This document shows, in pieces, positions 22,063-31,409 of a stretch of 64,000 nt of DNA. Source of the stretch: an uncultured Victivallaceae bacterium. GTDB taxonomy: Bacteria; Verrucomicrobiota; Lentisphaeria; Victivallales; Victivallaceae. The translations under genes were made by a program, and so were the position numbers. The notes below the pieces were generated by a model. It was not told the origin of the DNA. It was given only the letters and a program-made list of their open reading frames with translations, and ran no database searches. Each line of letters starts with the position of its first letter. The first letter of the stretch is position 1. Location: positions 1-64,000 of the forward strand of contig CALXXL010000009.1 of the NCBI GenBank assembly GCA_944392655.1. The letters are read 5' to 3'.

Positions 22063-22149
22063 AGCTTGTTTATAAGTTCATTACAGAAGGTGGAAAAATA
22101 AAACGGGGAGCGCGTAGGCAAATACGCGTTCCCCATACTGGCAATTCAA

Positions 22150-23250
22150 TTATTGACGGTTGTTGCGCATCGGCATAATGACGTAAAGGAAGCCTTCCGA
22201 GCCATCAATCGCTACCGGACTGAACCCGTCATTCAAATTGACCGTTACCGAATCAACCGTGGCAACCCGCAGCGGCTCAGCCAGAAAGGCAGGATTGAAC
22301 GATACTTCAATCGGTTCTCCTGTGTATTCAATGTCAACTATCGCCAGACCTTCGCCGATTTCCGCACTGGTCGCCTGAAGCTTCAGCTGATTGTCGGCAA
22401 ATGTCAGCACTATAAAGCTGTTGTTGTCCGACAGTACCTGGGAGACCAACTCAATCTTGGCCAGAAATGTCGCCGCAGGCACATTTACCTGGCAGTTGAA
22501 ACGGTTCGGAATCACCTGACGGTAATTCGGATAACTGCCCTCTATGAGTTTACTGGTGAGTACCACCGTGTCGGTAATAAAAGCCGCCTGCTTGTCCCCG
22601 ATCTCCAACGTTATAATTTCATCGCCATCCACCAGGCGCTTGATCTCATTCGCCGCACGCAGAGGAATGATTACTTCTCCCTCCGTACCCTTGAACTCTT
22701 CCGGAAGTTTTTCCACCACCGCCAGGCGTTTGCCGTCTGTCGCAACAAAGGCAACCAAGTTGTCCTTGCAGCTGCATAGTACTCCATGAAGCACTTTGCG
22801 GCTGTCATCCAGACTCACTGCATAGGTTATCTGACTGAATATCCGGCGCAGATCGCCTTCCTTGTAAGTTAAACGGCGCACCGGAGTGAATTCCGTCGCC
22901 AACGGAAAATCTTCCGCCGGAAGCCCGAGAAGTTTGAATTTACTGCTGCCGCACACCAGTTCCGCATGATGGCGCTCATTGCTGCTGAAATAGAGATCGT
23001 CATCCGTGAATTTGCTCACCAGAGCAAGAAATTTTTTGGCCGGAATCGTTGTGCTGCCGGGAACCTCAATCTCCGCTTCTATCTGCGTGGTTATACGGAT
23101 CTCCAGGTCTGTGGTGGTGAAGGACAGTTGGGTCGCCTCCGCTTCCAGAAGCACATTGCTCAATACCGGCAAAGTTGAACGGGCGCCGACTGTGCTGATG
23201 ACCTTTTGCAGTGCCTTCAGTACTTTTTCCCGGCTGGCTTTAAATTTCAT
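22150..23250 (-). CDS. dnaN: DNA polymerase III beta sliding clamp
   Basis: The protein is 366 aa, the normal clamp length, beginning MKFKASREKVLKALQKV with SNVLLEAEA and TTTDLEI, the conserved first-domain motifs. It ends in YVIMPMRNNRQ, matching the usual VMPMRL-type C-terminus. It forms a ring that tethers the polymerase to DNA. The gene is followed by recF and murA on the same strand. dnaA is not adjacent; the upstream neighbour is a deacetylase gene. A region of 150 AT-rich bases upstream carries the promoter but shows no cluster of DnaA boxes. Confidence 0.94.
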   Translation of the reverse strand: MKFKASREKVLKALQKVISTVGARSTLPVLSNVLLEAEATQLSFTTTDLEIRITTQIEAEIEVPGSTTIPAKKFLALVSKFTDDDLYFSSNERHHAELVCGSSKFKLLGLPAEDFPLATEFTPVRRLTYKEGDLRRIFSQITYAVSLDDSRKVLHGVLCSCKDNLVAFVATDGKRLAVVEKLPEEFKGTEGEVIIPLRAANEIKRLVDGDEIITLEIGDKQAAFITDTVVLTSKLIEGSYPNYRQVIPNRFNCQVNVPAATFLAKIELVSQVLSDNNSFIVLTFADNQLKLQATSAEIGEGLAIVDIEYTGEPIEVSFNPAFLAEPLRVATVDSVTVNLNDGFSPVAIDGSEGFLYVIMPMRNNRQ

Positions 23251-23402
23251 ATCGCATACCTTTCTTATATTATAAAAAAATATTACTTTTGAAATTTAAT
23301 CTGTTTTTAGCTTTTTGCAACGCGGATAACTAAAAATAAGACAAATTAATTGCTTTTTCCCTCTTTTTTTTACTCAATGATTTTTTCCGCTTTGAGACTC
23401 AT

Positions 23403-24221
23403 TTACAGTTGAAAAAATTTCCGGAATCCGGCTACATCTTTTTCTTCCCGCAATGGCATTAAGGCAAAAAATTCCGCGTAGCGCGCATTCCTGCCGGCTT
23501 CCCCGTACTGCTCTATTAAAATGTCACGGAAGCGATTCGCATTCTTCTCATCCCGGAACAGCCAGCCGGAACGGATGTGATCACGCTTTTCCTGCTCGCT
23601 GAGCTTGGCAGCATCAAACTGACGATTCTTTTCTATCCACGGAAGCCATTCAAAAAATTGCGATTCCTGGCACATTACCATGTCAATTTTCTGCTCAATT
23701 ACCGGGTCGATAATTATCCCCACATCCGGCTTGAACGGCCAGGGCTCCATAAATAAATCACACAAAAAACCGTAAACTACCGAAAAATCATCCGGCACCG
23801 GAGTGTCTGGACAGCACAACGGCACCCCAGCCAGAAATGAGGCATCCTGTACCAGCTGCGCCGTGGCTCGGTGATCGGCATGATAATCGAACAGACGGTG
23901 CGTCAGAACCACATGCGGATTGAAACGGCGGATAATACGGATAATCTGCGCACGGTTTTCCAGCGACGCAGTCAGCCAGCCATCATGATTGTCAAGCACC
24001 TCGTATTCTGTAAGACCGGCAACCTGCGCTGAACGCTGAGTCTCCGCTTTGCGGCGGGCAGCCAATTCCGCCGGCTGCATAATGTGATGACCCGCATCAC
24101 CATTGGTGACCGAGACAAATTTTACTTCATGACCGGCTTTCAGCAGTTGCAGTGCAGTGCCGCCAAACGCCAGATCGCAATCATCCGGGTGCGCCCCGAA
24201 AATTAAAAAACGGTATTTCAT
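23403..24221 (-). CDS. PIG-L (LmbE)-type deacetylase
   Basis: The 272-aa protein has the family AHPDDCDLAFGG motif near residue 10 and a second zinc ligand block, DYHADHRAT, near residue 122. These define zinc-dependent N-deacetylases acting on N-acetylglucosamine-containing small molecules. The substrate is open. The gene sits between dnaN and a cluster of glycan-degrading enzymes, so deacetylation of a released amino sugar is possible, as is a thiol-conjugate role. No signal peptide is present, so it acts in the cytoplasm. Confidence 0.85.
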   Translation of the reverse strand: MKYRFLIFGAHPDDCDLAFGGTALQLLKAGHEVKFVSVTNGDAGHHIMQPAELAARRKAETQRSAQVAGLTEYEVLDNHDGWLTASLENRAQIIRIIRRFNPHVVLTHRLFDYHADHRATAQLVQDASFLAGVPLCCPDTPVPDDFSVVYGFLCDLFMEPWPFKPDVGIIIDPVIEQKIDMVMCQESQFFEWLPWIEKNRQFDAAKLSEQEKRDHIRSGWLFRDEKNANRFRDILIEQYGEAGRNARYAEFFALMPLREEKDVAGFRKFFQL

Positions 24222-24310
24222 AACAGGATTCCTTAATTTTATAAAACAGTTTGATTATATAAATTACATAATTTCTTTCACCCTTGCAAATCTTATACGG
24301 CAAAATAAAA

Positions 24311-24345
24311 TAAAAAAACAGGAACCGGATGAGGACCGGTTCCTG
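24311..24345 (-). terminator. Terminator of the GH84-like gene (minus strand)
   Basis: CAGGAACCGG and CCGGTTCCTG form a 10-bp perfect stem with a 7-nt loop. Read on the minus strand it is followed by a T-run. Confidence 0.85.
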
Positions 24346-24367
24346 CTGGTATTTTATAATTTCAGGA

Positions 24368-26557
24368 TTATTTGAATTTTAATTCACCAAAATACTGGTA
24401 ACTGTGGAAGTTTTCCCCTCCCGGCGTCCAGACCTCTATCTCGCCGCGCTTGTTGTTGACTCGGACAATGTTGCCGCGCCATATCGTACCGGGTGTGAGC
24501 GGACGCGGACCAATCTTTTCCAGCTCGATTACCGGAATGAAGACTTCCGCCGTCCAGCCGTCAGCATTGCGCTTGGTGGCAACCCGCCAGTCCGGATTCC
24601 ACATGAAACCGCCTTCCGCTTCCGGCTCGTCAAACTGATTGCCCTCATAGTCAAAACAGAAGTGTCCGTAAGCTCCGGAGGGAGAGGGCTGGATGAACAG
24701 CTCAATACAGTCATCATGCAGATATACGGAACGGTCACGCTCCAATTTGCCGATATCTTTCAACTCATCGCTGTTTTTTACCATAAACGCAAGATAGAGC
24801 CCTTCCGGCGCATACTGCACACGGCATTCCGATGGCATGGTGACCGGTTTGCCGTTACGACTCTGCATCGGCAGAACTGTGGCTTTGCCCCATTCCGCTT
24901 CACTCACTTCACCATCAACCGTTACCGGAGTTGAAACCGGTTCGAGTTCTGCCTGCAATGGCTTGATCTCCGCAAATTCACGCGCCAGCTTGACCGCCGA
25001 TTCAAGTCTCGCATCTTTTACCGGCATATTTTCATAGGCCCGGTTTAAAACTGCAACCAGTTCTTCCGCATTGGTACGGTCGCCTGCTTGTATCGCTCTC
25101 TGTACCGCCAGTAGCGCATTGCGGAATTCTACCACCGGCTTCACCGCCTGATTGCCGTAGGTCATCGCAACTGCAAGCGCAAACGCACGCTCCGGATTGT
25201 AGGACTCAGCATTCCAGAGGTAACTGTTCGCCGTCATGGAATAGAGCCAGGACCAGTTCTTGTCAAAGAAAATACGGTCGTTTAAATAAACTAAATTGCC
25301 GGAATCACCAATGAAACCATCATAGAAAACTGTTTCCCAGACCGGCATCGGCGTGTCAAAGCAGTTGCTGTTGTCCCACAGGAAGGTCGGCTGGCCATTC
25401 AGAAGATTGGTGAACTGGACTAAATGATCCTTTTCTATAACATCGCTTAATACCTCTTTGCCGGTCCAGACCCAGGCAACCTCCCTGGGCGCTATACGAC
25501 CCCAGTCAAGCACATATTTATCTATGCCGGGTTTGCCAATGCCGTGATTCAATGAGTAGGGCGCTCCTACCATGGCCAGCTTCAGATCCGGAAAATCCGG
25601 CTGAAGCGCAATGTAGAGACGCTGCATGAGATAACCGTGCGCTTTGCCAACAGAGTTGTCGAATACCGCCGGATTGTCCTCCGGGAAGAAGGTATATTCA
25701 TCACCTTTGCGCGGAGTGTAGTCATCCACACAGATCATGATGGTGTTGATTGAATAAGAGGCGATTTCACGGCAGCGCTGGATGAGACCTTGAATGTGTT
25801 CTTCGTTGGCTATGTCAAAGTTGGAGGAGTTGGGCGCACTGCCGGCGTAGACATGCAGAAGAAACATGAAATCGAGAAATCCCTCTTTTTCCACCTTCTG
25901 AATCGTCTCAAAGGTGGGCTTGTTGCGCCCGTTCGGCTCAAGCTGGCGCCAGTCACTGCGGAACTGCCAGGCAAATGAGGAGAACTTATTCAACGCCAGA
26001 CGCATGTATTTTTCATAGTTGCCGGGGTCAACGTCGTCACTTACATAGCGGTTGGTCCAGTCAGGATAGTCGTTGATGTCGGCAAGATTCAGCACAAGAA
26101 CACCATCGGCCGTCTTCAGCATCTGCCCCAGAGTGACCAGCGCGTAAAACGCTCCGCGCAGATCACTGCCGGCGGCAACCACCTTCAATGCGTCAGAGGA
26201 ATTTTCAACCGTACGGATGATATAACCCTGCGCCGGAAGATTTTCCGGCACGGCAATATCGCCCAGCGCGGCAGTTATATTGCCGTCACTCAAAAGACCG
26301 TTGACAATTATCAGATCTTTCCCCCCGGATGCACATTTGCCTCCGGCAAGTAATGAACGCAAATGATTCATGCCGTAATTCAGCATGACATTATCCGCTC
26401 GGTCAGTTTGAAATTCAATTTTCCCAGACAGAACAACCGGCTCCGCTTTGCCCAGTATCTGCTGCGGCGCAGGATAGACCTCGCCGGTTAAGTTGTCCAT
26501 GCCGCGGGCGACGAAAAACGTACAGCAGGCAATAAGCACAAGTAGAATTTTTTTCAT
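24368..26557 (-). CDS. Secreted GH84-like (beta-N-acetylglucosaminidase) enzyme with C-terminal CBM9-like domain
   Basis: The 729-aa product has a signal peptide (hydrophobic residues 4-18), an N-terminal GH20b/GH84-type domain to about 150, a TIM-barrel catalytic domain to about 480 with IMICVDDYTPR, and a CBM9-like beta domain from about 560. The neighbouring Asp pair matches the catalytic pair of GH84, which cleave terminal beta-GlcNAc by substrate-assisted catalysis. A second copy starting at 62836 has nearly the same barrel motifs. A role in mucin or glycosaminoglycan breakdown fits the adjoining heparinase. The family call is strong; the exact linkage is not known. Confidence 0.78.
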   Translation of the reverse strand: MKKILLVLIACCTFFVARGMDNLTGEVYPAPQQILGKAEPVVLSGKIEFQTDRADNVMLNYGMNHLRSLLAGGKCASGGKDLIIVNGLLSDGNITAALGDIAVPENLPAQGYIIRTVENSSDALKVVAAGSDLRGAFYALVTLGQMLKTADGVLVLNLADINDYPDWTNRYVSDDVDPGNYEKYMRLALNKFSSFAWQFRSDWRQLEPNGRNKPTFETIQKVEKEGFLDFMFLLHVYAGSAPNSSNFDIANEEHIQGLIQRCREIASYSINTIMICVDDYTPRKGDEYTFFPEDNPAVFDNSVGKAHGYLMQRLYIALQPDFPDLKLAMVGAPYSLNHGIGKPGIDKYVLDWGRIAPREVAWVWTGKEVLSDVIEKDHLVQFTNLLNGQPTFLWDNSNCFDTPMPVWETVFYDGFIGDSGNLVYLNDRIFFDKNWSWLYSMTANSYLWNAESYNPERAFALAVAMTYGNQAVKPVVEFRNALLAVQRAIQAGDRTNAEELVAVLNRAYENMPVKDARLESAVKLAREFAEIKPLQAELEPVSTPVTVDGEVSEAEWGKATVLPMQSRNGKPVTMPSECRVQYAPEGLYLAFMVKNSDELKDIGKLERDRSVYLHDDCIELFIQPSPSGAYGHFCFDYEGNQFDEPEAEGGFMWNPDWRVATKRNADGWTAEVFIPVIELEKIGPRPLTPGTIWRGNIVRVNNKRGEIEVWTPGGENFHSYQYFGELKFK

Positions 26558-26686
26558 CTTTTTCCTTTTCTATTCCTTTTTTATAATAATAAAAATTTGT
26601 TTGTTCGCTTTTTGGGAGAAATTAACTGTACTTTAAGGCTTTTCCGGATAAAATGCAACTGCGTTTTATTAAAATAATATTAAAAA

Positions 26687-28666
26687 TTAAAATTTAAGCG
26701 TCAGTATCTGGAACCTTTCCGGAGACAGCAGTTCCAGATTGCGGGGATCGGAAACCGGCAGCTCAGTTACAGTTCCATCCGGATAGGAGAGTAATGCCGC
26801 TGATTTGAGCGGTTCAGCCGTATGTACGGTTATTTTTACCGGCTGTCCCCAGATAACCCGCGACGGTTGCGGAACAGCTTCGCCAGACGGAAGTTCAGCC
26901 CCAAGTGTGTTGACCATAGGAATAGAGATATTGCCGTCTGCATTACGGTAGATCCGGAATAACGGCAGCTTGCCATTTGCCGGGGAGATAGTTATGCGCG
27001 GAGACGCCAGCTCTTTTACCAGATCAGCACAGGCAGCCGCAATTTCAGGCTTCGACACCGGAAGCCAGGCTGAGCCTTCATTTATCTGATTTTGAAACAG
27101 CTCCCGCGGAATACTCTTTTTCAACGTAAAAATCTCTCCTTTGCCGCGTCGTTCCGATTCCGGATTCAGTGGCAAGGCAAATGGTTCAATCTTTAAGCTG
27201 TTCAAGGCAAATTCCGATTCCCCGTCCAGCGTGCGCCCATCCGGCAGGCATAGAAAATTGTTGCCGGAAAGCAGGATTTTACCACCGGATTCAACAAAAC
27301 GGTAGACCCTTGCCAAATCATCCGCAGAGATGGCAAAAACATCCGGTATGATCAGCAGTCGCAAATTCAGATCTCCCTCCAGCGTCTTCTGCGTTACCGC
27401 ACGATACGGAATGCCATGATCCTGCAGAACTTGCGCCCAGGCATGATAGGAGGCGGAATGGATATTCTCCCATTGCGGATCTATATCTCTTGAATCGGCG
27501 GAAAATAGAATCCCGACATCGGCAAACGTTTTGCCCCAGCCGGCGCGATCCGGCAGAAACTGCTGTTCAAATCGGAAAAATTTTTCCGGCTGATCGGTCG
27601 GCGTTATTCCGGTAAGAAATACCCGCGCAAAAGTGAAATCGCCACCGACACAGATTGAAAACGCCCACATGAAGGTCTCTTCTTCACGGTCAAATATGTC
27701 CCGGTGGTCGGCAGTGTCGGCATAAGGAAGAAGGGTAAAGCGCGAGGCCGGAATATTGTCCAGTTCGCACAACTCACGGTAGACCGCCGCAGAGGAGGAT
27801 AGGCGCCTGAAACTGTAAAAATCGGCCGGATTGTATATCTCCCAGACAATTACATCTCCTGTCTCTGCATAAAGCTCCGGATACAGCCCGGATATCTGGC
27901 TCGGCCACGGCGAGGTGGAGTCGTTGGCTAGTTTATAATGAATCAGATCGGGATACTCCGCTTTTATTCTGCCGTCAAGCCAGCAGTGAAAATCATGCAT
28001 CCACCGCTTGCGCGTCGCATGCCATAAAATCCACTCCTTCGTCCCGACATTACTGCCCGCGGCAAAGGCGGAAAAGATATCGCCGCCATTCTCCTTACGC
28101 CATTTTTCCTGACAGATTTTACAGGCACAGCCAGCATGAAAACTGGCGTCATCACTCATAATTCCATCAAAATCAACTTGATCCAGAATATAACGCAGCT
28201 TTTGCCAGTACAACTCGCGGTATTCAGGATTGTTGGGACAGAATGACCTTGTCCCGTATTCCGGCCATATCCCCGATTGGCCGTCACTGCTGAAGCCCAT
28301 TAACAGCATGGGCGCAAGCGCTTCGGTGCAATTCTCCGGAGAAATTAGCACGTTTGAGTGATGTTCAATTACTTTGATCCCGTTTTGATGGCAGAGGGTT
28401 ACAATCTTTTCCGCCGTCCGGATATAGGCATTGAGCGCAGCATCCGTCTGGTTGAATAAATAGTGGTGGTCGCCTCCTCCTAAAATGACGGTGTCAACCC
28501 CGGTGTTCTTCAAGGTGGCAACATGATTTTCCAGCTGACGGTCGGATAAAGTGGGATCCAGCAGCCAGAAACTGCGGCGTTGAAAACCGTTGTCAATCCC
28601 CATGGCGGCCGGCAACAGAACTATTGCTGCCAATAAATAGAACAGTTTTAAAAAGTTCATAAGCAT
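26687..28666 (-). CDS. Secreted glycoside hydrolase, GH42-like TIM barrel with trimerisation-like domain
   Basis: The 659-aa protein begins with a signal peptide, followed by a TIM barrel. In the barrel, DFDGIMSDDASFHAGCACKICQ (about residues 165-186; key parts GIMSDD and CxCxxC) resembles the zinc/Cys cluster and acidic residue of distant GH42/beta-galactosidase-like proteins found in Lentisphaerota and Planctomycetota. After about residue 370 a glutamine-amidotransferase-like fold (LRLLIIPDVFAIS, GGKILLSG) corresponds to the GH42 trimerisation domain. The gene lies between heparinase and GH84-like genes on the same strand. Substrate is not predictable; a hexuronate or galactoside is possible. 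Confidence 0.7.
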   Translation of the reverse strand: MLMNFLKLFYLLAAIVLLPAAMGIDNGFQRRSFWLLDPTLSDRQLENHVATLKNTGVDTVILGGGDHHYLFNQTDAALNAYIRTAEKIVTLCHQNGIKVIEHHSNVLISPENCTEALAPMLLMGFSSDGQSGIWPEYGTRSFCPNNPEYRELYWQKLRYILDQVDFDGIMSDDASFHAGCACKICQEKWRKENGGDIFSAFAAGSNVGTKEWILWHATRKRWMHDFHCWLDGRIKAEYPDLIHYKLANDSTSPWPSQISGLYPELYAETGDVIVWEIYNPADFYSFRRLSSSAAVYRELCELDNIPASRFTLLPYADTADHRDIFDREEETFMWAFSICVGGDFTFARVFLTGITPTDQPEKFFRFEQQFLPDRAGWGKTFADVGILFSADSRDIDPQWENIHSASYHAWAQVLQDHGIPYRAVTQKTLEGDLNLRLLIIPDVFAISADDLARVYRFVESGGKILLSGNNFLCLPDGRTLDGESEFALNSLKIEPFALPLNPESERRGKGEIFTLKKSIPRELFQNQINEGSAWLPVSKPEIAAACADLVKELASPRITISPANGKLPLFRIYRNADGNISIPMVNTLGAELPSGEAVPQPSRVIWGQPVKITVHTAEPLKSAALLSYPDGTVTELPVSDPRNLELLSPERFQILTLKF

Positions 28667-28689
28667 AATCCAGTAATTTTACAGCGGTA

Positions 28690-31377
28690 TTATTTCCAGG
28701 ACAGTTTTACATCTCCAGCCGAGGGCGCCGTGAAGAACAGCGTCCCTTCATCACTGGTCGATACCCCCGTCTCTGCACGGTTGCCGCCAAAATAGGCGAT
28801 CCAGTTGCCCGGTTGTACTCCGGTAAGCAGAACTTTGGTGCCGGATGAGGGGACGTGTAAGGTCAGATCTCCGGATAGCGGCGTTTGCGATTTGTTGAAG
28901 AAGATCATCCACCCGGGAAATTCAACAATTACTCCACTCTCCCATAAGCGGGTCGATACCGGCAGCTCTTTCGCATCTTTGTCCCCGATCTGAAGCGCAA
29001 AGAGCAATGTTGTGTCGGTATCAGCAGTTTTGGGCGAGAACTGATTGCGGTAACCCTGCGCTTCGCCCTGTTTGGGATGCGGTGAAACCAGCTTCTGCCC
29101 GAAAACATCAATGTTGTTGCCATCGCCTCCAACCGCGGAAAACTCGAGTTCCTCCATCCGCGGCAGCAACGGCTGAACGAATAATTTGCCGACTCTGCCT
29201 CCAGGCGCACTGGAGAATATTCTGATGCCATCAGAGGATTGCTCCGGCTTTTTAAACGAATTGACCTGCCAGATCTTACGGTCGGCGGGATCCGGAGTGT
29301 TTACCCGGTCAAAGACCAGAAGAAGACCTTTTATCGCATCAGAACTGCTCTTGAGATTGATAAAGCAGAATTCACGGCGGTGATAACTGACTTTCGCCGA
29401 ATAGGCCGGGGTGAGATCACTAGACATATAACTGAAATCCGGAACGGTCCTGTCCGGTCCCCAGGAACAGGTCAGCACTTTCCCGAAATCAAAACGCGGC
29501 TCAAACAGCATCTGTTCCACCGTCAACGGCTGATCCTGGACATAACGCTGGCCGCCATCATTGATCGGGGAGTAATCAAATTTTTCATCCGGATCGTAGA
29601 CCAGAAGCATACTGTGCGCGATCGAACGCTTGTTGAAACCGTGGTCGTATGGCGTACCGTAAAAGGCGTATTGTCCTAAATCACCCGCCAACACACCGCG
29701 GAAGTAGATCTGGAACGAACCATAATCCGAATGCTGGTGATTGCCGAACATTTTGCCGGCTCCTTTCATCGCGACAAGAATGTCATCCGAATTCCGGTCA
29801 ATGTTCCAGCCGGTGCGGGCACTCATCGAACCCAGTACCCCGGGAAAGAAACGGGTCAGCGGCAGCGAATTCATATCCAGATCAGCCTCCAATGCCGGAT
29901 CGTCCAGCAGAAGAAACAGCACCGGGTCTTTGACACTGCCGCCCTGGCGGATGAACTCCCCTTTCGACTGCGGATTGCCACTGTAAGTGTAGAGCATAAA
30001 GGTGAGATCCAGCGGTTTCCAATAGGCCGGATAACCGTGGCCATCCCCGTCCGGCAGCATCGAACCCGACGGAGTACGCATGTAATGGACGTAGTCCAGC
30101 AGCGTTTCAACTCCGGAAGGAAACAGCTTTTTCCCGGTGAGACGGTAAAACAACCAGGCGGCATGCATCTCCCAATTCAACCGGAATGAGGCATAGTTCA
30201 AACCCTGATTGTGCCGGCTGCTTTTATACTCAATTGCCCGCATCGGGAAAAGGTTTTCCAACTCCAGATAGGCACAGTATTTAAATGCTTCCGGATCTTC
30301 ATCATAAACCGCAATCGCCATCGAAAGCAGATCGCAGTTGACCTGGGCTTCGTTGCCATGGCCGTTGACGATTGTCTGTTTAAATGGCGGCCAGCCTATC
30401 TCCATTGTTCGCGCCAGACGCAACATGTTGCTGCGCATGGTATCTTTCTCTGCCTGCGTCATAAGCGGATAGCACCAGTCGTAAACCATTGCACCGGCAC
30501 TTATCGCTCGGCCGATGTTGCGCGAGACATCCAGCAAATTGCCAAATTCAACCAGACTGAGATATTTCGTCATAAGTTCTACCGCTTCCCGGCCGCACTC
30601 CTGATCGCCGGTCATCAGATAGACAAACGCTTTGTTTATTGCGGCAGTTTGCAATTCAGGACTGTACTCCAGCTCCGCATTGGAGGGCGGATTGAATGGA
30701 TAGGGCGTCTGCGCCGATTCCTGCACCTTCTCCCATAACGGCGCATGAGTCGGTGCTGTAAGCGCAGATTTGATCTCCGGCAGAACTTGGGAATTTACCC
30801 ACAGTCTTGGATGAGGCGGCATCGCTATCGGCGGAACGTAGCTTTGACACTTTTCCGGTACCGCCGGCGGCTGCCACGGCGAAATTTGCAGCCGGTCCAG
30901 CCTTACATGACGCGGAAGCCATATCTTTAATTCCGCTTCAGATGAGGAGAACTCAAATATCCCGGACTCCTGCATGTGCAATTCCGGCGGCAGCCAGGGA
31001 ACCATTATGACCCTCTTGGTCGGTATGCCGGAATCGATCTGTAAGCGCATGAATTTCGAGCCGCGCACTGTAGTGGCGCGCTGCAACTCCGCCGCTCCAT
31101 TTTTGTCCGCTCCAGCCCAGGTCCTTATTTCGTAAAGTCCGGGGGAGGGGAGCGTTATCTTTAAAACAATATCCGGAGTGGTGGTTCTGGTCGCTTCAAC
31201 ATAAGACGGAGTCTGAATCTGCAGCGCTACGCCTTTGCCACCAGAGTAACGGGAATCAGCTATGACTTCTGCCCGTTCAGTATTGATTATACCGGATTCG
31301 GCTTCCAGCATAAGTGGCGCTGAATATAACGCGCCGGAAATCATCAATATCAAAAAAAGTACCGCCAATATTCTCAT
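28690..31377 (-). CDS. Heparinase II/III-like polysaccharide lyase
   Basis: The 895-aa protein has a signal peptide (residues 1-19), a carbohydrate-binding-like N-terminal beta domain to about 190, an alpha/alpha toroid to about 500 and a large C-terminal beta-sandwich. TIVNGHGNEAQVN (toroid His), NQGLNYASF (Tyr) and NHQHSDYGSFQIYFRG (His) are at the places of the catalytic His, Tyr and His of Pedobacter heparinase II (PL21). It should cut uronate-containing polysaccharide by beta-elimination outside the cytoplasm. The start is preceded by a run of nine Gs that acts as ribosome binding site. Heparan sulfate is the likely substrate class, not proven. Confidence 0.82.
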   Translation of the reverse strand: MRILAVLFLILMISGALYSAPLMLEAESGIINTERAEVIADSRYSGGKGVALQIQTPSYVEATRTTTPDIVLKITLPSPGLYEIRTWAGADKNGAAELQRATTVRGSKFMRLQIDSGIPTKRVIMVPWLPPELHMQESGIFEFSSSEAELKIWLPRHVRLDRLQISPWQPPAVPEKCQSYVPPIAMPPHPRLWVNSQVLPEIKSALTAPTHAPLWEKVQESAQTPYPFNPPSNAELEYSPELQTAAINKAFVYLMTGDQECGREAVELMTKYLSLVEFGNLLDVSRNIGRAISAGAMVYDWCYPLMTQAEKDTMRSNMLRLARTMEIGWPPFKQTIVNGHGNEAQVNCDLLSMAIAVYDEDPEAFKYCAYLELENLFPMRAIEYKSSRHNQGLNYASFRLNWEMHAAWLFYRLTGKKLFPSGVETLLDYVHYMRTPSGSMLPDGDGHGYPAYWKPLDLTFMLYTYSGNPQSKGEFIRQGGSVKDPVLFLLLDDPALEADLDMNSLPLTRFFPGVLGSMSARTGWNIDRNSDDILVAMKGAGKMFGNHQHSDYGSFQIYFRGVLAGDLGQYAFYGTPYDHGFNKRSIAHSMLLVYDPDEKFDYSPINDGGQRYVQDQPLTVEQMLFEPRFDFGKVLTCSWGPDRTVPDFSYMSSDLTPAYSAKVSYHRREFCFINLKSSSDAIKGLLLVFDRVNTPDPADRKIWQVNSFKKPEQSSDGIRIFSSAPGGRVGKLFVQPLLPRMEELEFSAVGGDGNNIDVFGQKLVSPHPKQGEAQGYRNQFSPKTADTDTTLLFALQIGDKDAKELPVSTRLWESGVIVEFPGWMIFFNKSQTPLSGDLTLHVPSSGTKVLLTGVQPGNWIAYFGGNRAETGVSTSDEGTLFFTAPSAGDVKLSWK

Positions 31378-31381
31378 TTAT

Positions 31382-31390
31382 CCCCCCCCC
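31382..31390 (-). promoter_or_regulatory. G9 homopolymer used as ribosome binding site of the heparinase gene
   Basis: Nine consecutive Gs on the coding strand end 4 nt before the ATG. A single-base tract of this length is prone to slipped-strand change, which would alter Shine-Dalgarno spacing. Confidence 0.55.
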
Positions 31391-31409
31391 AATATGTTAC
31401 TGAAATAAA

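Noticed and set aside
23251-23402. Replication origin upstream of dnaN
   Set aside because: dnaA is not adjacent and no cluster of TTATCCACA-type boxes was found.
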